From positions 1 through 64,000 of the forward strand of contig CAZJHD010000016.1 of assembly GCA_964545855.1 (NCBI GenBank): DNA of 64,000 nucleotides. The letters are read 5' to 3'. The position numbers and the translations under genes were made by a program. Of the stretch, positions 1 to 8,514 are shown one piece after another (position 1 is the stretch's first letter; the number at the start of each line of letters is the position of its first letter). This stretch comes from CAZJHD01 sp964545855. Its GTDB lineage: Bacteria > Planctomycetota > UBA1135 > JACQFD01. The notes under the pieces are model-generated. The model saw nothing but the letters and a program-made list of their open reading frames with translations, made no database searches and was not told the DNA's origin.

Positions 1-959
1 GCGCCGCGCGCCGGCGCGCCGCGGCCTGCGGCGGCGAGGCCGATCGCGGCCGCCGCCAGGAGGGCGATCCAGGCCGGCGCGTCGGGTCGCTGCAGCAGGG
101 ACGCGTCGAGCGCGACCGACCGTGACGCGGCCTCGGAGCCGACCCAGTCGGCGAGACGCGAGCCCGGAGACCCGAGGAAGAGAGACGCCGACGTCGACCC
201 GGCGACGGCCGTCGCGCGCTCGGCTCCGATCAGGGGCGATCCCGCCGTCGCAGCGCGATGGGCGGCGAGCGGCGCGAGGCCGATGGCGAGGCCGAGGGCG
301 GCAATCCCGAGGGCGATCGGAGAGAGCGCGAGCGCCGACGCTGCGAGGAGCGCTGCCGCGCCGAGGCCGAGGAGCGGATGGACGGCGACCCCGAGGCCGA
401 CGCAGATGCCCGCCGGCAGGAGCCAGCGCGCGCGGGGTGTCTCGCCGCGGAACGCGAGTGCCACGCAGGCGAGCGCGCCGGACAGCAGGATCGTCGCCGC
501 GGGGATCGGAGACGGCTCGCGCACGGCTTCGATCTGGGAGGGCCAGAGCGCGAGCAGCAACGCCGCGCCGGCCGCTGCGAGGGGACCGCCGGCGGCTCCC
601 GCCGCGAGCGCGATCAGGAGCAAGGCGCCGCAGGAGAGGAGCGCCTGCAGGCGGAGCGGCGCCACGGGAACGTCGCCGAAGAGCGTGCGCGCGACGGCGA
701 GGAGAGCCGGCTCGCCGGGCGCGACGCGCGGAGGCCGGCGATCGGGCTCGGCGCGGACCGTGAAGCCGAGCCCCTCGTGGTAGGCGCGCGCCGCCTCCAG
801 CGATTCGGCGGTCTCCGTGTCCCGCGGCTCCGGCGCCGAAGCGAGCCGTGCGTCGGGCCAGCGCAGGACGGCTCCGAGGGCGAGGGCGAGGAGCAGCAGC
901 GCGATCGGGAGTCCCGTGCTCGGGGCGCTGCGCTTCTTCTTCGAGGTGTCGGGGGTCAT
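1..959 (-). CDS. Polytopic membrane protein, GT-C glycosyltransferase-like (3' end outside window)
   Basis: The frame opens with ATG at 959 and stays open to the window edge, giving at least 319 residues. After a basic N-terminus (TSKKKRS) comes a first membrane segment (about residues 19-33), then an extracytoplasmic loop with acidic residues and ETAESLEAARAYHEGLGF, followed by many Ala/Leu-rich hydrophobic segments. A first membrane helix followed by a loop bearing acidic residues is the layout of GT-C family (GT39/ArnT/PMT-like) transferases that use lipid-linked sugars; family membership is inference from topology, with no diagnostic motif beyond this. It is divergent from the M14 gene at 1124 and separated from it by 164 nt. 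A hypothetical membrane protein is the conservative alternative. Confidence 0.6.
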   Translation of the reverse strand, partial: MTPDTSKKKRSAPSTGLPIALLLLALALGAVLRWPDARLASAPEPRDTETAESLEAARAYHEGLGFTVRAEPDRRPPRVAPGEPALLAVARTLFGDVPVAPLRLQALLSCGALLLIALAAGAAGGPLAAAGAALLLALWPSQIEAVREPSPIPAATILLSGALACVALAFRGETPRARWLLPAGICVGLGVAVHPLLGLGAAALLAASALALSPIALGIAALGLAIGLAPLAAHRAATAGSPLIGAERATAVAGSTSASLFLGSPGSRLADWVGSEAASRSVALDASLLQRPDAPAWIALLAAAAIGLAAAGRGAPARG

Positions 960-989
960 CGCGCCGGTCGCCTGCGGGATCGGCGCCGC

Positions 990-995
990 AGCATA
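990..995 (-). promoter_or_regulatory. Candidate -10 box (TATGCT) for the membrane protein gene
   Basis: Read on the minus strand this is TATGCT, 30 nt upstream of the ATG at 959, in a region otherwise almost free of TA. No convincing -35 hexamer is visible. Inferred only from sequence likeness. Confidence 0.25.
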
Positions 996-1072
996 GCGAG
1001 CACGGTGTTGCTTCCCGCGCGCCGCGCCCCGAGACGCCCCCAACCCGAACGCCGAGTCGGGCGCTCGGCCCG

Positions 1073-1078
1073 TAGAAT
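1073..1078 (+). promoter_or_regulatory. Candidate -10 box (TAGAAT) for the tandem M14 genes
   Basis: TAGAAT lies 45 nt upstream of the ATG at 1124 in the divergent intergenic region. It is close to the sigma-70 -10 consensus; no clear -35 is seen. Inferred only. Confidence 0.3.
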
Positions 1079-1123
1079 CGCCGCCCCCGATCCCCCGAGC
1101 CGTTCCCCGCGAACGGTGCAAGG

Positions 1124-3046
1124 ATGCACCTCCACCCGGCGCTCTCGCTCCCCTGCGTCACGCTCGCACTCCTCGGTCCGCTCGGCGGCGCGCCGATGCA
1201 GGACCCCTCGCCGGCGACGACCGGCGCCGCTCCGCGAGCGGCCTATCTCGATGGGGCCGGTCTGGAGAGCGCGCTCCGGGCGGCCGTCGCGAAGGATCCG
1301 TCGCGCGCCCGTCTCGCCGCCATCGGCCGATCGGCGGGCGGTCGCGACATCTGGTGCGTGACGCTCTCCGAGGGAGACGACGCCACCAAGTCGGCGCTCC
1401 TCGTCGTCGCGGGGGCCGATGGAACGCACCTCGTCGGTAGCGAGATGGCGCTCGCGAACGTGGAGCTCCTCGTCGAGCGGGCCGGATCGGACGGCGACGT
1501 GCAACGCCTCCTGCGGGACCACGCGATCTACGTGATTCCACGCCTCTCGCCGGACGGCGCCGAGGCGCTCCTCGGCGCGCCGTCGCGGGAGCACGGCGGC
1601 AACCTGCGACCCGTCGATGCCGATCGTGATCGCCGCCTCGACGAGGACGGGCCCGACGACCTCGACGGCGACGGCCTCGTCACGTCGATGCGGATCCCCG
1701 ATCCGAAGGGAGAGTGGCTCGTCGACGCGAAGGATCCGCGCATCGTCCGCAGGGCCGACCGCGCGAAGGGGGAGCGCGGCACGCACCGCCTCGAGCGCGA
1801 GGGGCGCGACGACGACGGGGACGGCGCCTGGAACGAGGACGGTCCCGGCGGGATCGACGTCTTCCGCAACTTCGCGCACGGCTGGCGCGAGCACGAGTCC
1901 GGCGTCGGCACCTCGGCGATCTCCGAGCCCGAGTCGCGGGCCTTCGCCGACTTCCTCCTCGCCCACGGGAATGTCGCCGCGGTCGTCGTCTACGGGCTCC
2001 ACGACTCGGTGCGCAAGGCGCCGAAGACGGCCTCCGGCGGCACCGAGAGCGAGGGCTCCGACGAAGGAACGGCGGGACGCGGAGCCCGCGCCCGCGGCGG
2101 CCGTGGAGCGCCCGGCGCGATCCTGAAGGAGGACGGCGCGCTCCTGGAGCGCGTCTCGAAGCTCTACCGCGAGAAGACCGGCCTCGACGGCGAGGTGGAG
2201 TCGCCCTCCGACGACGGCTCGCTCCCGGCGTGGACCTATTTCCAGCGAGGCCTCCCGACGCACGCGATCCGCGTCTGGGCGCCGCCCTCGGCCCCCGCGA
2301 AGGCGAAGCCTTCGGAGACGCCCGGCGCGGGCGCCGCCGAGAAGCCGGGCGAAGCGCCGGAGCGGAAGGAAGGAGACGGCGACGCGGCGGCCGAGAGGCC
2401 TACGGGGGCTCGGGAGGGCGGCGCGCGCCGCGGACCCGGAGCGGCCGAGGGCAGAGATCCCAAGGAGAAGGACTCCAAGGAGAAGGAGGACGACGCCGCG
2501 AAGGCCGAGCGCGCGCGGCTCGCCTGGAACGACGAGACGCTCGGCGGATCCGCCTTCGTGGCGTGGAAGCTGGCGGCCGACGCGGCCCTCGCGGAGAAGG
2601 GGATCGAGGTCGGCGGCTGGAAGCCCGGCGCGCTCGTGAACCCGCCGGCGAAGGAGCTGGCCGAGCTCGCGCGCACGCACACCGACTTCCTCGTGGCGCT
2701 CGCCGCCGAGAGCTTCCCGAACATCGTCATCGCCTCCGCGAGCCTGGAGTCGCAGGGCGGCGGACTCGCGTCCCTCGTCGTGTCGATCCGCAACGAAGGG
2801 AAGGCGCCCGCGTCGTCGGCCATGGCGCGCCGCACGCGGACCGTCCGGCCGATCCGCGTGCGGCTCTCCGTCGAGGGCGGCGCCATCACGGTGGGCCGTC
2901 CGCAGACGCTGATCCGTCAGCTCGATCCATCGGATCCGCCGTCGGAGCTGCGCTGGATCGTGAAGGGCCCGGCCGGCGCGCGCGTCCTCGTGGAGGTCGA
3001 TTCTCCGCACAGCCCCGTCGCTCGTTTCGAGGGAGAGATCCGATGA
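1124..3046 (+). CDS. Secreted M14-like protein with degenerate active site
   Basis: 640 residues with an N-terminal signal peptide (HPALSLPCVTLALLGPLGG). It aligns by eye with the true M14 carboxypeptidase encoded next: both carry two aspartate-rich loops of the type DxDxDG...DEDGPDDLDGDG, and a GG-[IY]-D motif before RN. The catalytic positions differ. Where the neighbour has VHGNEVQGSE, this protein has ADGTHLVGSE, so the HxxE zinc motif is lost; where the neighbour has DLNRNW it has DVFRNF; where the neighbour has SFHNAGG it has VYGLHDS. Residues about 385-465 are a low-complexity, charged linker (PERKEGDGD, KEKDSKEKEDD). The gene overlaps the next by ATGA (3043-3046), so the two are probably co-translated. 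Likely a non-catalytic paralogue, perhaps substrate-binding or a partner of the active enzyme; function unproven. Confidence 0.75.
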   Translation: MHLHPALSLPCVTLALLGPLGGAPMQDPSPATTGAAPRAAYLDGAGLESALRAAVAKDPSRARLAAIGRSAGGRDIWCVTLSEGDDATKSALLVVAGADGTHLVGSEMALANVELLVERAGSDGDVQRLLRDHAIYVIPRLSPDGAEALLGAPSREHGGNLRPVDADRDRRLDEDGPDDLDGDGLVTSMRIPDPKGEWLVDAKDPRIVRRADRAKGERGTHRLEREGRDDDGDGAWNEDGPGGIDVFRNFAHGWREHESGVGTSAISEPESRAFADFLLAHGNVAAVVVYGLHDSVRKAPKTASGGTESEGSDEGTAGRGARARGGRGAPGAILKEDGALLERVSKLYREKTGLDGEVESPSDDGSLPAWTYFQRGLPTHAIRVWAPPSAPAKAKPSETPGAGAAEKPGEAPERKEGDGDAAAERPTGAREGGARRGPGAAEGRDPKEKDSKEKEDDAAKAERARLAWNDETLGGSAFVAWKLAADAALAEKGIEVGGWKPGALVNPPAKELAELARTHTDFLVALAAESFPNIVIASASLESQGGGLASLVVSIRNEGKAPASSAMARRTRTVRPIRVRLSVEGGAITVGRPQTLIRQLDPSDPPSELRWIVKGPAGARVLVEVDSPHSPVARFEGEIR

Positions 3047-4857
3047 CCGCCCGACCGACCGTCGCCGCTCCCTTCCTCGCCTTCGCGCTCTCCCTCGCGC
3101 TCCTCGCCCCCGCGCCGTCGGCGCAGGTGATCGACGGGCCGAAGGTCGACATCGCCTGGAACCGCTTCTACGACCCCGACGGGATCGCCGAGCTGCAGCG
3201 CAAGATCCAGGCGGCGCACCCCGAGCTGTGCCGTCTCGAATCGATCGGACAGAGTTTCGAAGGGCGCGAGATGTGGCTGCTCACGATCCAGAATCCGAAG
3301 ACCGGCGCCGAGCTCCAGAAGCCGGCCATGTGGGTCGACGGCAACGTGCATGGCAACGAGGTGCAGGGGAGCGAGGCCTGCATCTACCTCGCCTGGTACC
3401 TGACGGAGCAGTACGCACGGAACGACGCCGTGCGCGAACTCCTCGACCGCGCCGTCTTCTACATCCTCCCGATGCAGAATCCCGACGGGCGCGCCTGGTG
3501 GTTCGAGGCCCCGAACACGTCGTCCTCCTCGAGGAGCGGCAAGAAGCCGATCGACGACGACGGCGACGGGCTCTTCGACGAGGACGGTCCGGACGACCTG
3601 GACGGCGATGGCGAGCTGCTGCGCATGCGGAAGCACGTGCCCGGGAAGGGCGACTACCGCGTCGACCCCGACGATCCGCGGCGGATGATCCGGGTCCGCG
3701 ACGGGAAGGCCGGCGACTACGTCCTCCTCGGCTCCGAGGGGATCGACAACGACGGCGACGGGTCGATCAACGAGGACGGACCCGGCGGCTACGACCTGAA
3801 TCGCAACTGGCCCTCCGACTGGCAGCCGAACCACATCCAGTTCGGCGCCGGCGACTACCCCTTCAGCCATCCCGAGTCGCGTGCCATCGGAGACTTCTTC
3901 CTGTCGCACCCGAATCTCGCGGGTCTGCAGTCCTTCCACAACGCGGGCGGCATGATCCTCCGCGGCCCCGGCGCCTCGACGGTGCCGGAGTACCCGAGCC
4001 GCGACTTGGCGGTCTACGACGACATGGGCCTGCAGGGCGAGAAGATGCTGCCGTTCTATCGCTACATGGTGATCCACAAGGATCTCTACACGGTGCACGG
4101 CGGCTTCGTGAACTGGGGCTACGAGGGGCTCGGAGTCTTCTCCCTCACGAACGAGCTCTGGTCCGACGACCAGCTCTACCAGTTGCAGACGGCGCGGCGT
4201 GGACCCGCCTTCGACGCCTCCGGCGGGGGCCGCGGCCGCGGGTTCTTCGGAGGGGGCGCCCCGAGCGACGACGAACTCCGGCAGGACGACTACGTCTTCG
4301 ACGAGCTGCTGCTGACGGGCGGGACCTTCGTGCCGTGGCACGAGGTCGAGCACCCCGAGTACGGAACCGTCGAGCTGGGCGGCTTCCGGAAGGCCACGGG
4401 GCGCGTGCCTCCGCCCTTCATGATCGAGGAGATGCTCCACCGGAACGCTCTCTTCTGCGTCTACCAGGCGCAGCAGATGCCCCAGGTGGAGATCGAGGAG
4501 ACGCGCGTGGACGCCCTGGGCGGCGGGACGTTCCGCGTGAGCGCGACGCTCCGGAACCTCCGGCGCGTCCCCACGCGCGCGTCGCTCGCGGCGAGCAAGA
4601 AGATGGGGCTCCCCGATCTCCTCACGCTGGAGGGGGAGGGGATCACCGTCGTCTCGGGAGGCATCTCCACGGACCGCTTCCGCACGAACGAGGTCGACCT
4701 CGTCGAGCACGAGCCGGCGCGGCTGCGTCTCGAGCAAGGGGTGCCCTCCTTCGGGCGCGTCACGGCGCAGTGGATCGTGCGGGGCCGCGGGAAGGCGCGG
4801 ATCGCCTTCGTCGCGGAGAAGGCGTCGCCCGTCGCCGCCGAGATCTCGGTCGAGTGA
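3043..4857 (+). CDS. Secreted M14 family zinc carboxypeptidase
   Basis: 604 residues. The start is the ATG overlapping the upstream stop; the reading frame stays open further upstream but that part is antisense-like shadow, and the signal peptide (FLAFALSLALLAPAPSAQ) begins right here. Zinc ligands are visible: His103 and Glu106 in VHGNE, and His299 in QSFHNAGG. The substrate-binding Asn-Arg pair is in DLNRNW (Arg near 254), and a Glu in SLTNELW (about 371) is the best candidate for the catalytic base. Between ligands there are two Asp-rich loops (DDDGDGLFDEDGPDDLDGDG and DNDGDGSINEDGPGG) that look like calcium sites. The C-terminal part (about 470-604) is beta-rich. Expected to trim C-terminal residues of peptides outside the cytoplasm. 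Together with the S9 enzyme and the peptide importer it fits a peptide-scavenging life. Confidence 0.88.
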   Translation: MTARPTVAAPFLAFALSLALLAPAPSAQVIDGPKVDIAWNRFYDPDGIAELQRKIQAAHPELCRLESIGQSFEGREMWLLTIQNPKTGAELQKPAMWVDGNVHGNEVQGSEACIYLAWYLTEQYARNDAVRELLDRAVFYILPMQNPDGRAWWFEAPNTSSSSRSGKKPIDDDGDGLFDEDGPDDLDGDGELLRMRKHVPGKGDYRVDPDDPRRMIRVRDGKAGDYVLLGSEGIDNDGDGSINEDGPGGYDLNRNWPSDWQPNHIQFGAGDYPFSHPESRAIGDFFLSHPNLAGLQSFHNAGGMILRGPGASTVPEYPSRDLAVYDDMGLQGEKMLPFYRYMVIHKDLYTVHGGFVNWGYEGLGVFSLTNELWSDDQLYQLQTARRGPAFDASGGGRGRGFFGGGAPSDDELRQDDYVFDELLLTGGTFVPWHEVEHPEYGTVELGGFRKATGRVPPPFMIEEMLHRNALFCVYQAQQMPQVEIEETRVDALGGGTFRVSATLRNLRRVPTRASLAASKKMGLPDLLTLEGEGITVVSGGISTDRFRTNEVDLVEHEPARLRLEQGVPSFGRVTAQWIVRGRGKARIAFVAEKASPVAAEISVE

Positions 4858-4913
4858 CGCGGCGTGCCCGCGATCCGGGCCGCGATGCAGCGTGACCCTG
4901 TGGGTCGATCGGC

Positions 4914-4919
4914 TACCGT
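4914..4919 (+). promoter_or_regulatory. Candidate -10 box (TACCGT) before the multiheme cytochrome gene
   Basis: TACCGT sits 24 nt upstream of the ATG at 4944 in an 86-nt spacer. It matches the TANNNT pattern found before several genes here. Weak evidence. Confidence 0.2.
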
Positions 4920-4943
4920 CGGCCCCTCGCAACCCAAGAACGC

Positions 4944-7900
4944 ATGAGACTGCCGATCGCCCCGTCGCTCGACCGCCGCCGCTCCACCGTTCTCGTCGCC
5001 CTCGTCGGGAGCGCCGCGCTCCTCGCCCCGGTGATCGCGAGCTGCGTCTCCGGGCGCTCCGCCGCGACGGAGCCGCAGGTCTCGATCGAGGAGCGCATCG
5101 CCCACCTCGACCGCGTCCGCCAGGCCGACTTCTGCGCGTCGTGCCATCCCGAGGCGACGGCCGAGCACCGGCTCAACACCCACGGGCGCGCGTTCACCGA
5201 CGAGGAGGTGCGTCTCGCGACGGCGCGCTTCTCGACCCCCGGCTGCATTCCCTGCCACACGCCGCGGCCCGTGTTCGAGACGGGCATCGGCATGAACCCG
5301 CTGCAGCGCTTCCACCATCTGGAGGAGGGGAACGACTGCCTCTCCTGCCACGCGAAGGCGGGCTACGACTTCTCGGTCTTCCAGGGAGGCGACGAGTGCC
5401 GCGCGGCCTTCGACGACCGCGTGGGGAAGGTGGAGGCCTGCGCCTCGTGCCACCGCAACCACGGGACTCCCTACCAGTGGGAGAACGCGCAGTGGGGCAA
5501 CCTCTCGGACAACGCCTGCGTCGATTGCCACATGCCCGAGGTCGTGCGTCCCATCGCCGTCGGCATGGCGCCCACGAAGACGCGACGTCACACCTTCTTC
5601 GCGAGCCGGTCCGAGAGCCAGCTCCGCATGGCCTACGACTACGCCGCCGAGCGCGACGGGAACGAGGTGGTCGTGCGCGTGGAGAACGCCGGCGCGGGGC
5701 ACAACTTCCCGACGGAGCTGAAGCAGCGCTCCGTGGAGTCTCTCGTCGTGATCCGCGACGTGGCGGGACGCGAGGTCGCGCGGTCTCGGCATGTCTTCCG
5801 CGATCCCTACAAGCGGCCCTACGGGCTCACGCTCCCCGTCAACACGCAGATCCCCTCCGGCGAGACGCGCGAGCACCGCGTGCCGATCCCCGTCTCCCAC
5901 GGCACCGTCGAGACGACGCTCTTCTACAAGCTCTACTTCCCGGTCCAGGACGAGCACCCGACGCTCACGCGGACGCTGGAGCGCCGATCCCTCGCCTTCG
6001 GGCCCATCACGCCGTCGACGAAGCCGATCGAGACCGCGCCCGAGATCCACGCGGCCCTCCCCGAGGCGATCCCCGTGGAGGCCGCGAGCCCCGGCAACCT
6101 CGCCGACTTCGCCCACCCGAGCATCGCGTCGGTGCCCGTGGAGGTTCCCGACGGAACGCGGGAGGGAGACGTCGAGAAGCTCGTCGCGCTGTTCCAATTC
6201 CCGGTGCCGGAGGCGAACCGCAAGGCGCAGGACGTGCTCGTCTCCCTCGGAGAGCGGTCGCTGCCGGCCCTCGTGGCGGCCCTCGGCTCCTGGGACAACA
6301 AGACCTGGATGCAGGCGCAGAAGGTCCTGGAGCGGCTCGGCCCCATCGCGGCGCCCGCCATCGTGCGCGCGCTCACGCACCCCGAGCTCTACGTGCGCTT
6401 CCACGCGCGCGAGATCCTCCCGCGGTTCGACGCGAAGGACGCCGTGGCGCCGCTGGTGGCGGGGCTCTCCATGGAGAACCCCGTCGATCGCATCTCCTCG
6501 GCCGAGGCCCTCGGAGCGATCAACGCCGTCGAGGCGGCTCCGGAGCTGCGGCGGCTCCTCGACGAGATCGAGTTCGACGCCGTGGCGACGGCCGCGAAGG
6601 CGCTGGCGCGCCTCGGCGACGCGGAGTCGGTCCCCGCGATCCGCCGCGCCCTCGGTCGATTCCGGCGGACGGCGGAGACGGCACGCGATCTCGCCTGGTC
6701 GCTCGCGGCGCTCGGCGAGACGGACGGAATCTCCGTCCTCCTCGATCTGCTCGATCACCGCGACGACCTCGTCCGAGAGAGCGTCTTCGAGGCCTATCTC
6801 GACGTGACGGGCCGCTCCTTGGGCTTCGGGGCGATGCTCGGATCGGAGCGGAGAGCGGAGGCGCTGGCGGAGCTCCGCACCTGGTGGGCCGAGCACGGAT
6901 CGAGGAAGGACCTTCGCCGCCCGCGGTCCCTCACGGATCCGGCGAAGCTGCGCGTCGAGGCCGCGAAGCTCGTGCGCGAGGTGGGCGGCAACGACGTCCA
7001 CGGGAACGATCCGGCGGTGACGGAGAAGGCGATCGCCCGCCTGATCGAGATCGGCGGGCCGGCCGTGCCCGCGATCGTCGAGGGGCTGAAGTGGCCCGCG
7101 GGCTTCGCGGACAAGCGCGCCGGGCTCCTGCGGGTCCTCTGCGAGGTGCCCGACGCGGACGCGCTCCCTGCGATCCAAGAGGCACTGCACGACCCCGTGC
7201 TCGCGGTCGCGTCCTGGGCCCTGCGTGCCGCCGAGGTGCTGGGGGACCCGCACGCGATCCCCGAGGTCCGCGAACTCGAGTCGCGCCTCGACACGCTCGC
7301 CGCCGTCGGCCGCGTGCCCGGCTCCGTCGGGCACCCCGAGGACCTGCGCGTCGCCATCGGCCGCACGCTCCAGACGCTCGGCGACGACGGCGGGACGCGA
7401 TTGCTGCTTCGTCTCCTCTTCAGCGGCGAGGCCACGGCGCGCTTCCACGCCGAGCAGGCGCTCCGCGCGGCCTTCGAGACGGAGCGCGCGCGGGAGCCCC
7501 TCGTCGCCGAGGAGGTGCGCGCGCGGCTGGCGGCGCTGCCGGAGTTGCGGGCGGCGCAGGTGCAGGGGATGCGTGCCGAATGGGAGCGGCTCGTGACGGA
7601 GGCGGAGGCCGCCGCCGACGCGGCGACCTCCCAGGACGAGCGCCTCGCGGCCCTCGAGAAGTTCGACTTCGCGGAGGAGGCGGCGTCGCGCTACTTCGCC
7701 CTCGATCCGCGCGCCTTCGACCTCGATCTCCGTCGCACGCGGCTCGCGGCCGACGCCCTCGCCTTCGATCTCTACGACGGGGGCGCCTTCGCGGCGGGAG
7801 TCACACCGCGCGTGCTCACGTCGCTCGTGGAGCGCAAGGGCTGGGCCCAGACGCGGGAGGGCTTCACGGCGTCCTTCGAGGGCGACGTGCTCACGATCGA

Positions 7901-8387
7901 GGCGCTGGCCGACGGCGCCGGCGGCGGGCTCACCTTCGGGATCGGAGGGCCGGGCGGCGCCGGCGCGCCGATCGAGTGGTGGCGCGACTACGAGCTCTCC
8001 ATGGAGGTCGACGTGGTGCGGCAGGGATTCTGGATCCTCGATCGCTACGACCCGATCTGGGCCATCTCCCACGCAACCGCATGCACGACGCGAGCCTCCT
8101 CGACGGCGGGCGTCCTCTCGGCCGTCGTGGAGGAGGGGAAGTCCTACGCCATCGTCCACTCGGTGCGCGGAGGCGACGTGTTCCACAGGCAGACGGAGAT
8201 CGGCGCCACGGGAGACGCGGCGTCGATCGAACTCAGCACCGGCCTCCCCGGCACGGTCCGCAAGGGCGGCGTCGTCTTCCAGCTCGACGTCGGCGCGAAG
8301 GTCGTGATCCGGAAGCTCCGCCTCAAGGTGCTTCGCGCCGACGCCGCCGAGGCGCTGAACGCCGTGCTCGCGACTCCGGGGCGCTGA
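4944..8387 (+). CDS. Multiheme cytochrome c / HEAT-repeat / sugar-hydrolase-like secreted protein
   Basis: 1147 residues. The N-terminus has a hydrophobic stretch ending in VIASC, a plausible lipobox. Five c-type heme sites follow: CASCH (Cys64), CIPCH (101), CLSCH (132), CASCH (166) and CVDCH (192), the arrangement of cytochrome c554/NrfH-like electron carriers. Residues about 230-350 form a beta-rich domain (VRVENAGAGHNFPTELK). From about 400 to 870 there are HEAT/PBS-lyase-like repeats (ALGDAESVPAIRRAL, LGDPHAIPEVREL). The last 200 residues (EWWRDYELSMEVDVV ... VVIRKLRLKVL) resemble the concanavalin-like fold of 3-keto-disaccharide hydrolase (DUF1080) proteins common in Planctomycetota. 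Multidomain electron-transfer proteins of this sort are typical of that phylum; the redox partner is not evident from the neighbours. Confidence 0.85.
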   Translation: MRLPIAPSLDRRRSTVLVALVGSAALLAPVIASCVSGRSAATEPQVSIEERIAHLDRVRQADFCASCHPEATAEHRLNTHGRAFTDEEVRLATARFSTPGCIPCHTPRPVFETGIGMNPLQRFHHLEEGNDCLSCHAKAGYDFSVFQGGDECRAAFDDRVGKVEACASCHRNHGTPYQWENAQWGNLSDNACVDCHMPEVVRPIAVGMAPTKTRRHTFFASRSESQLRMAYDYAAERDGNEVVVRVENAGAGHNFPTELKQRSVESLVVIRDVAGREVARSRHVFRDPYKRPYGLTLPVNTQIPSGETREHRVPIPVSHGTVETTLFYKLYFPVQDEHPTLTRTLERRSLAFGPITPSTKPIETAPEIHAALPEAIPVEAASPGNLADFAHPSIASVPVEVPDGTREGDVEKLVALFQFPVPEANRKAQDVLVSLGERSLPALVAALGSWDNKTWMQAQKVLERLGPIAAPAIVRALTHPELYVRFHAREILPRFDAKDAVAPLVAGLSMENPVDRISSAEALGAINAVEAAPELRRLLDEIEFDAVATAAKALARLGDAESVPAIRRALGRFRRTAETARDLAWSLAALGETDGISVLLDLLDHRDDLVRESVFEAYLDVTGRSLGFGAMLGSERRAEALAELRTWWAEHGSRKDLRRPRSLTDPAKLRVEAAKLVREVGGNDVHGNDPAVTEKAIARLIEIGGPAVPAIVEGLKWPAGFADKRAGLLRVLCEVPDADALPAIQEALHDPVLAVASWALRAAEVLGDPHAIPEVRELESRLDTLAAVGRVPGSVGHPEDLRVAIGRTLQTLGDDGGTRLLLRLLFSGEATARFHAEQALRAAFETERAREPLVAEEVRARLAALPELRAAQVQGMRAEWERLVTEAEAAADAATSQDERLAALEKFDFAEEAASRYFALDPRAFDLDLRRTRLAADALAFDLYDGGAFAAGVTPRVLTSLVERKGWAQTREGFTASFEGDVLTIEALADGAGGGLTFGIGGPGGAGAPIEWWRDYELSMEVDVVRQGFWILDRYDPIWAISHATACTTRASSTAGVLSAVVEEGKSYAIVHSVRGGDVFHRQTEIGATGDAASIELSTGLPGTVRKGGVVFQLDVGAKVVIRKLRLKVLRADAAEALNAVLATPGR

Positions 8388-8514
8388 GGGGGCTCGCGGC
8401 CGAACGCCGCCGAAGGCGTCGCCCGATTGCGGGCCGCAGGAGCGGTGCCGGCGTCGCCGTTCGCTCGCCCGGACAGGCTCCGCTCCGGCTCCTCGAGCCC
8501 CTTCCGAGGATCCC

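Noticed and set aside
1714..3042. Upstream in-frame extension of the active M14 gene
   Set aside because: It lies inside the first M14 gene in another frame; the signal peptide and ATGA overlap fix the start at 3043.
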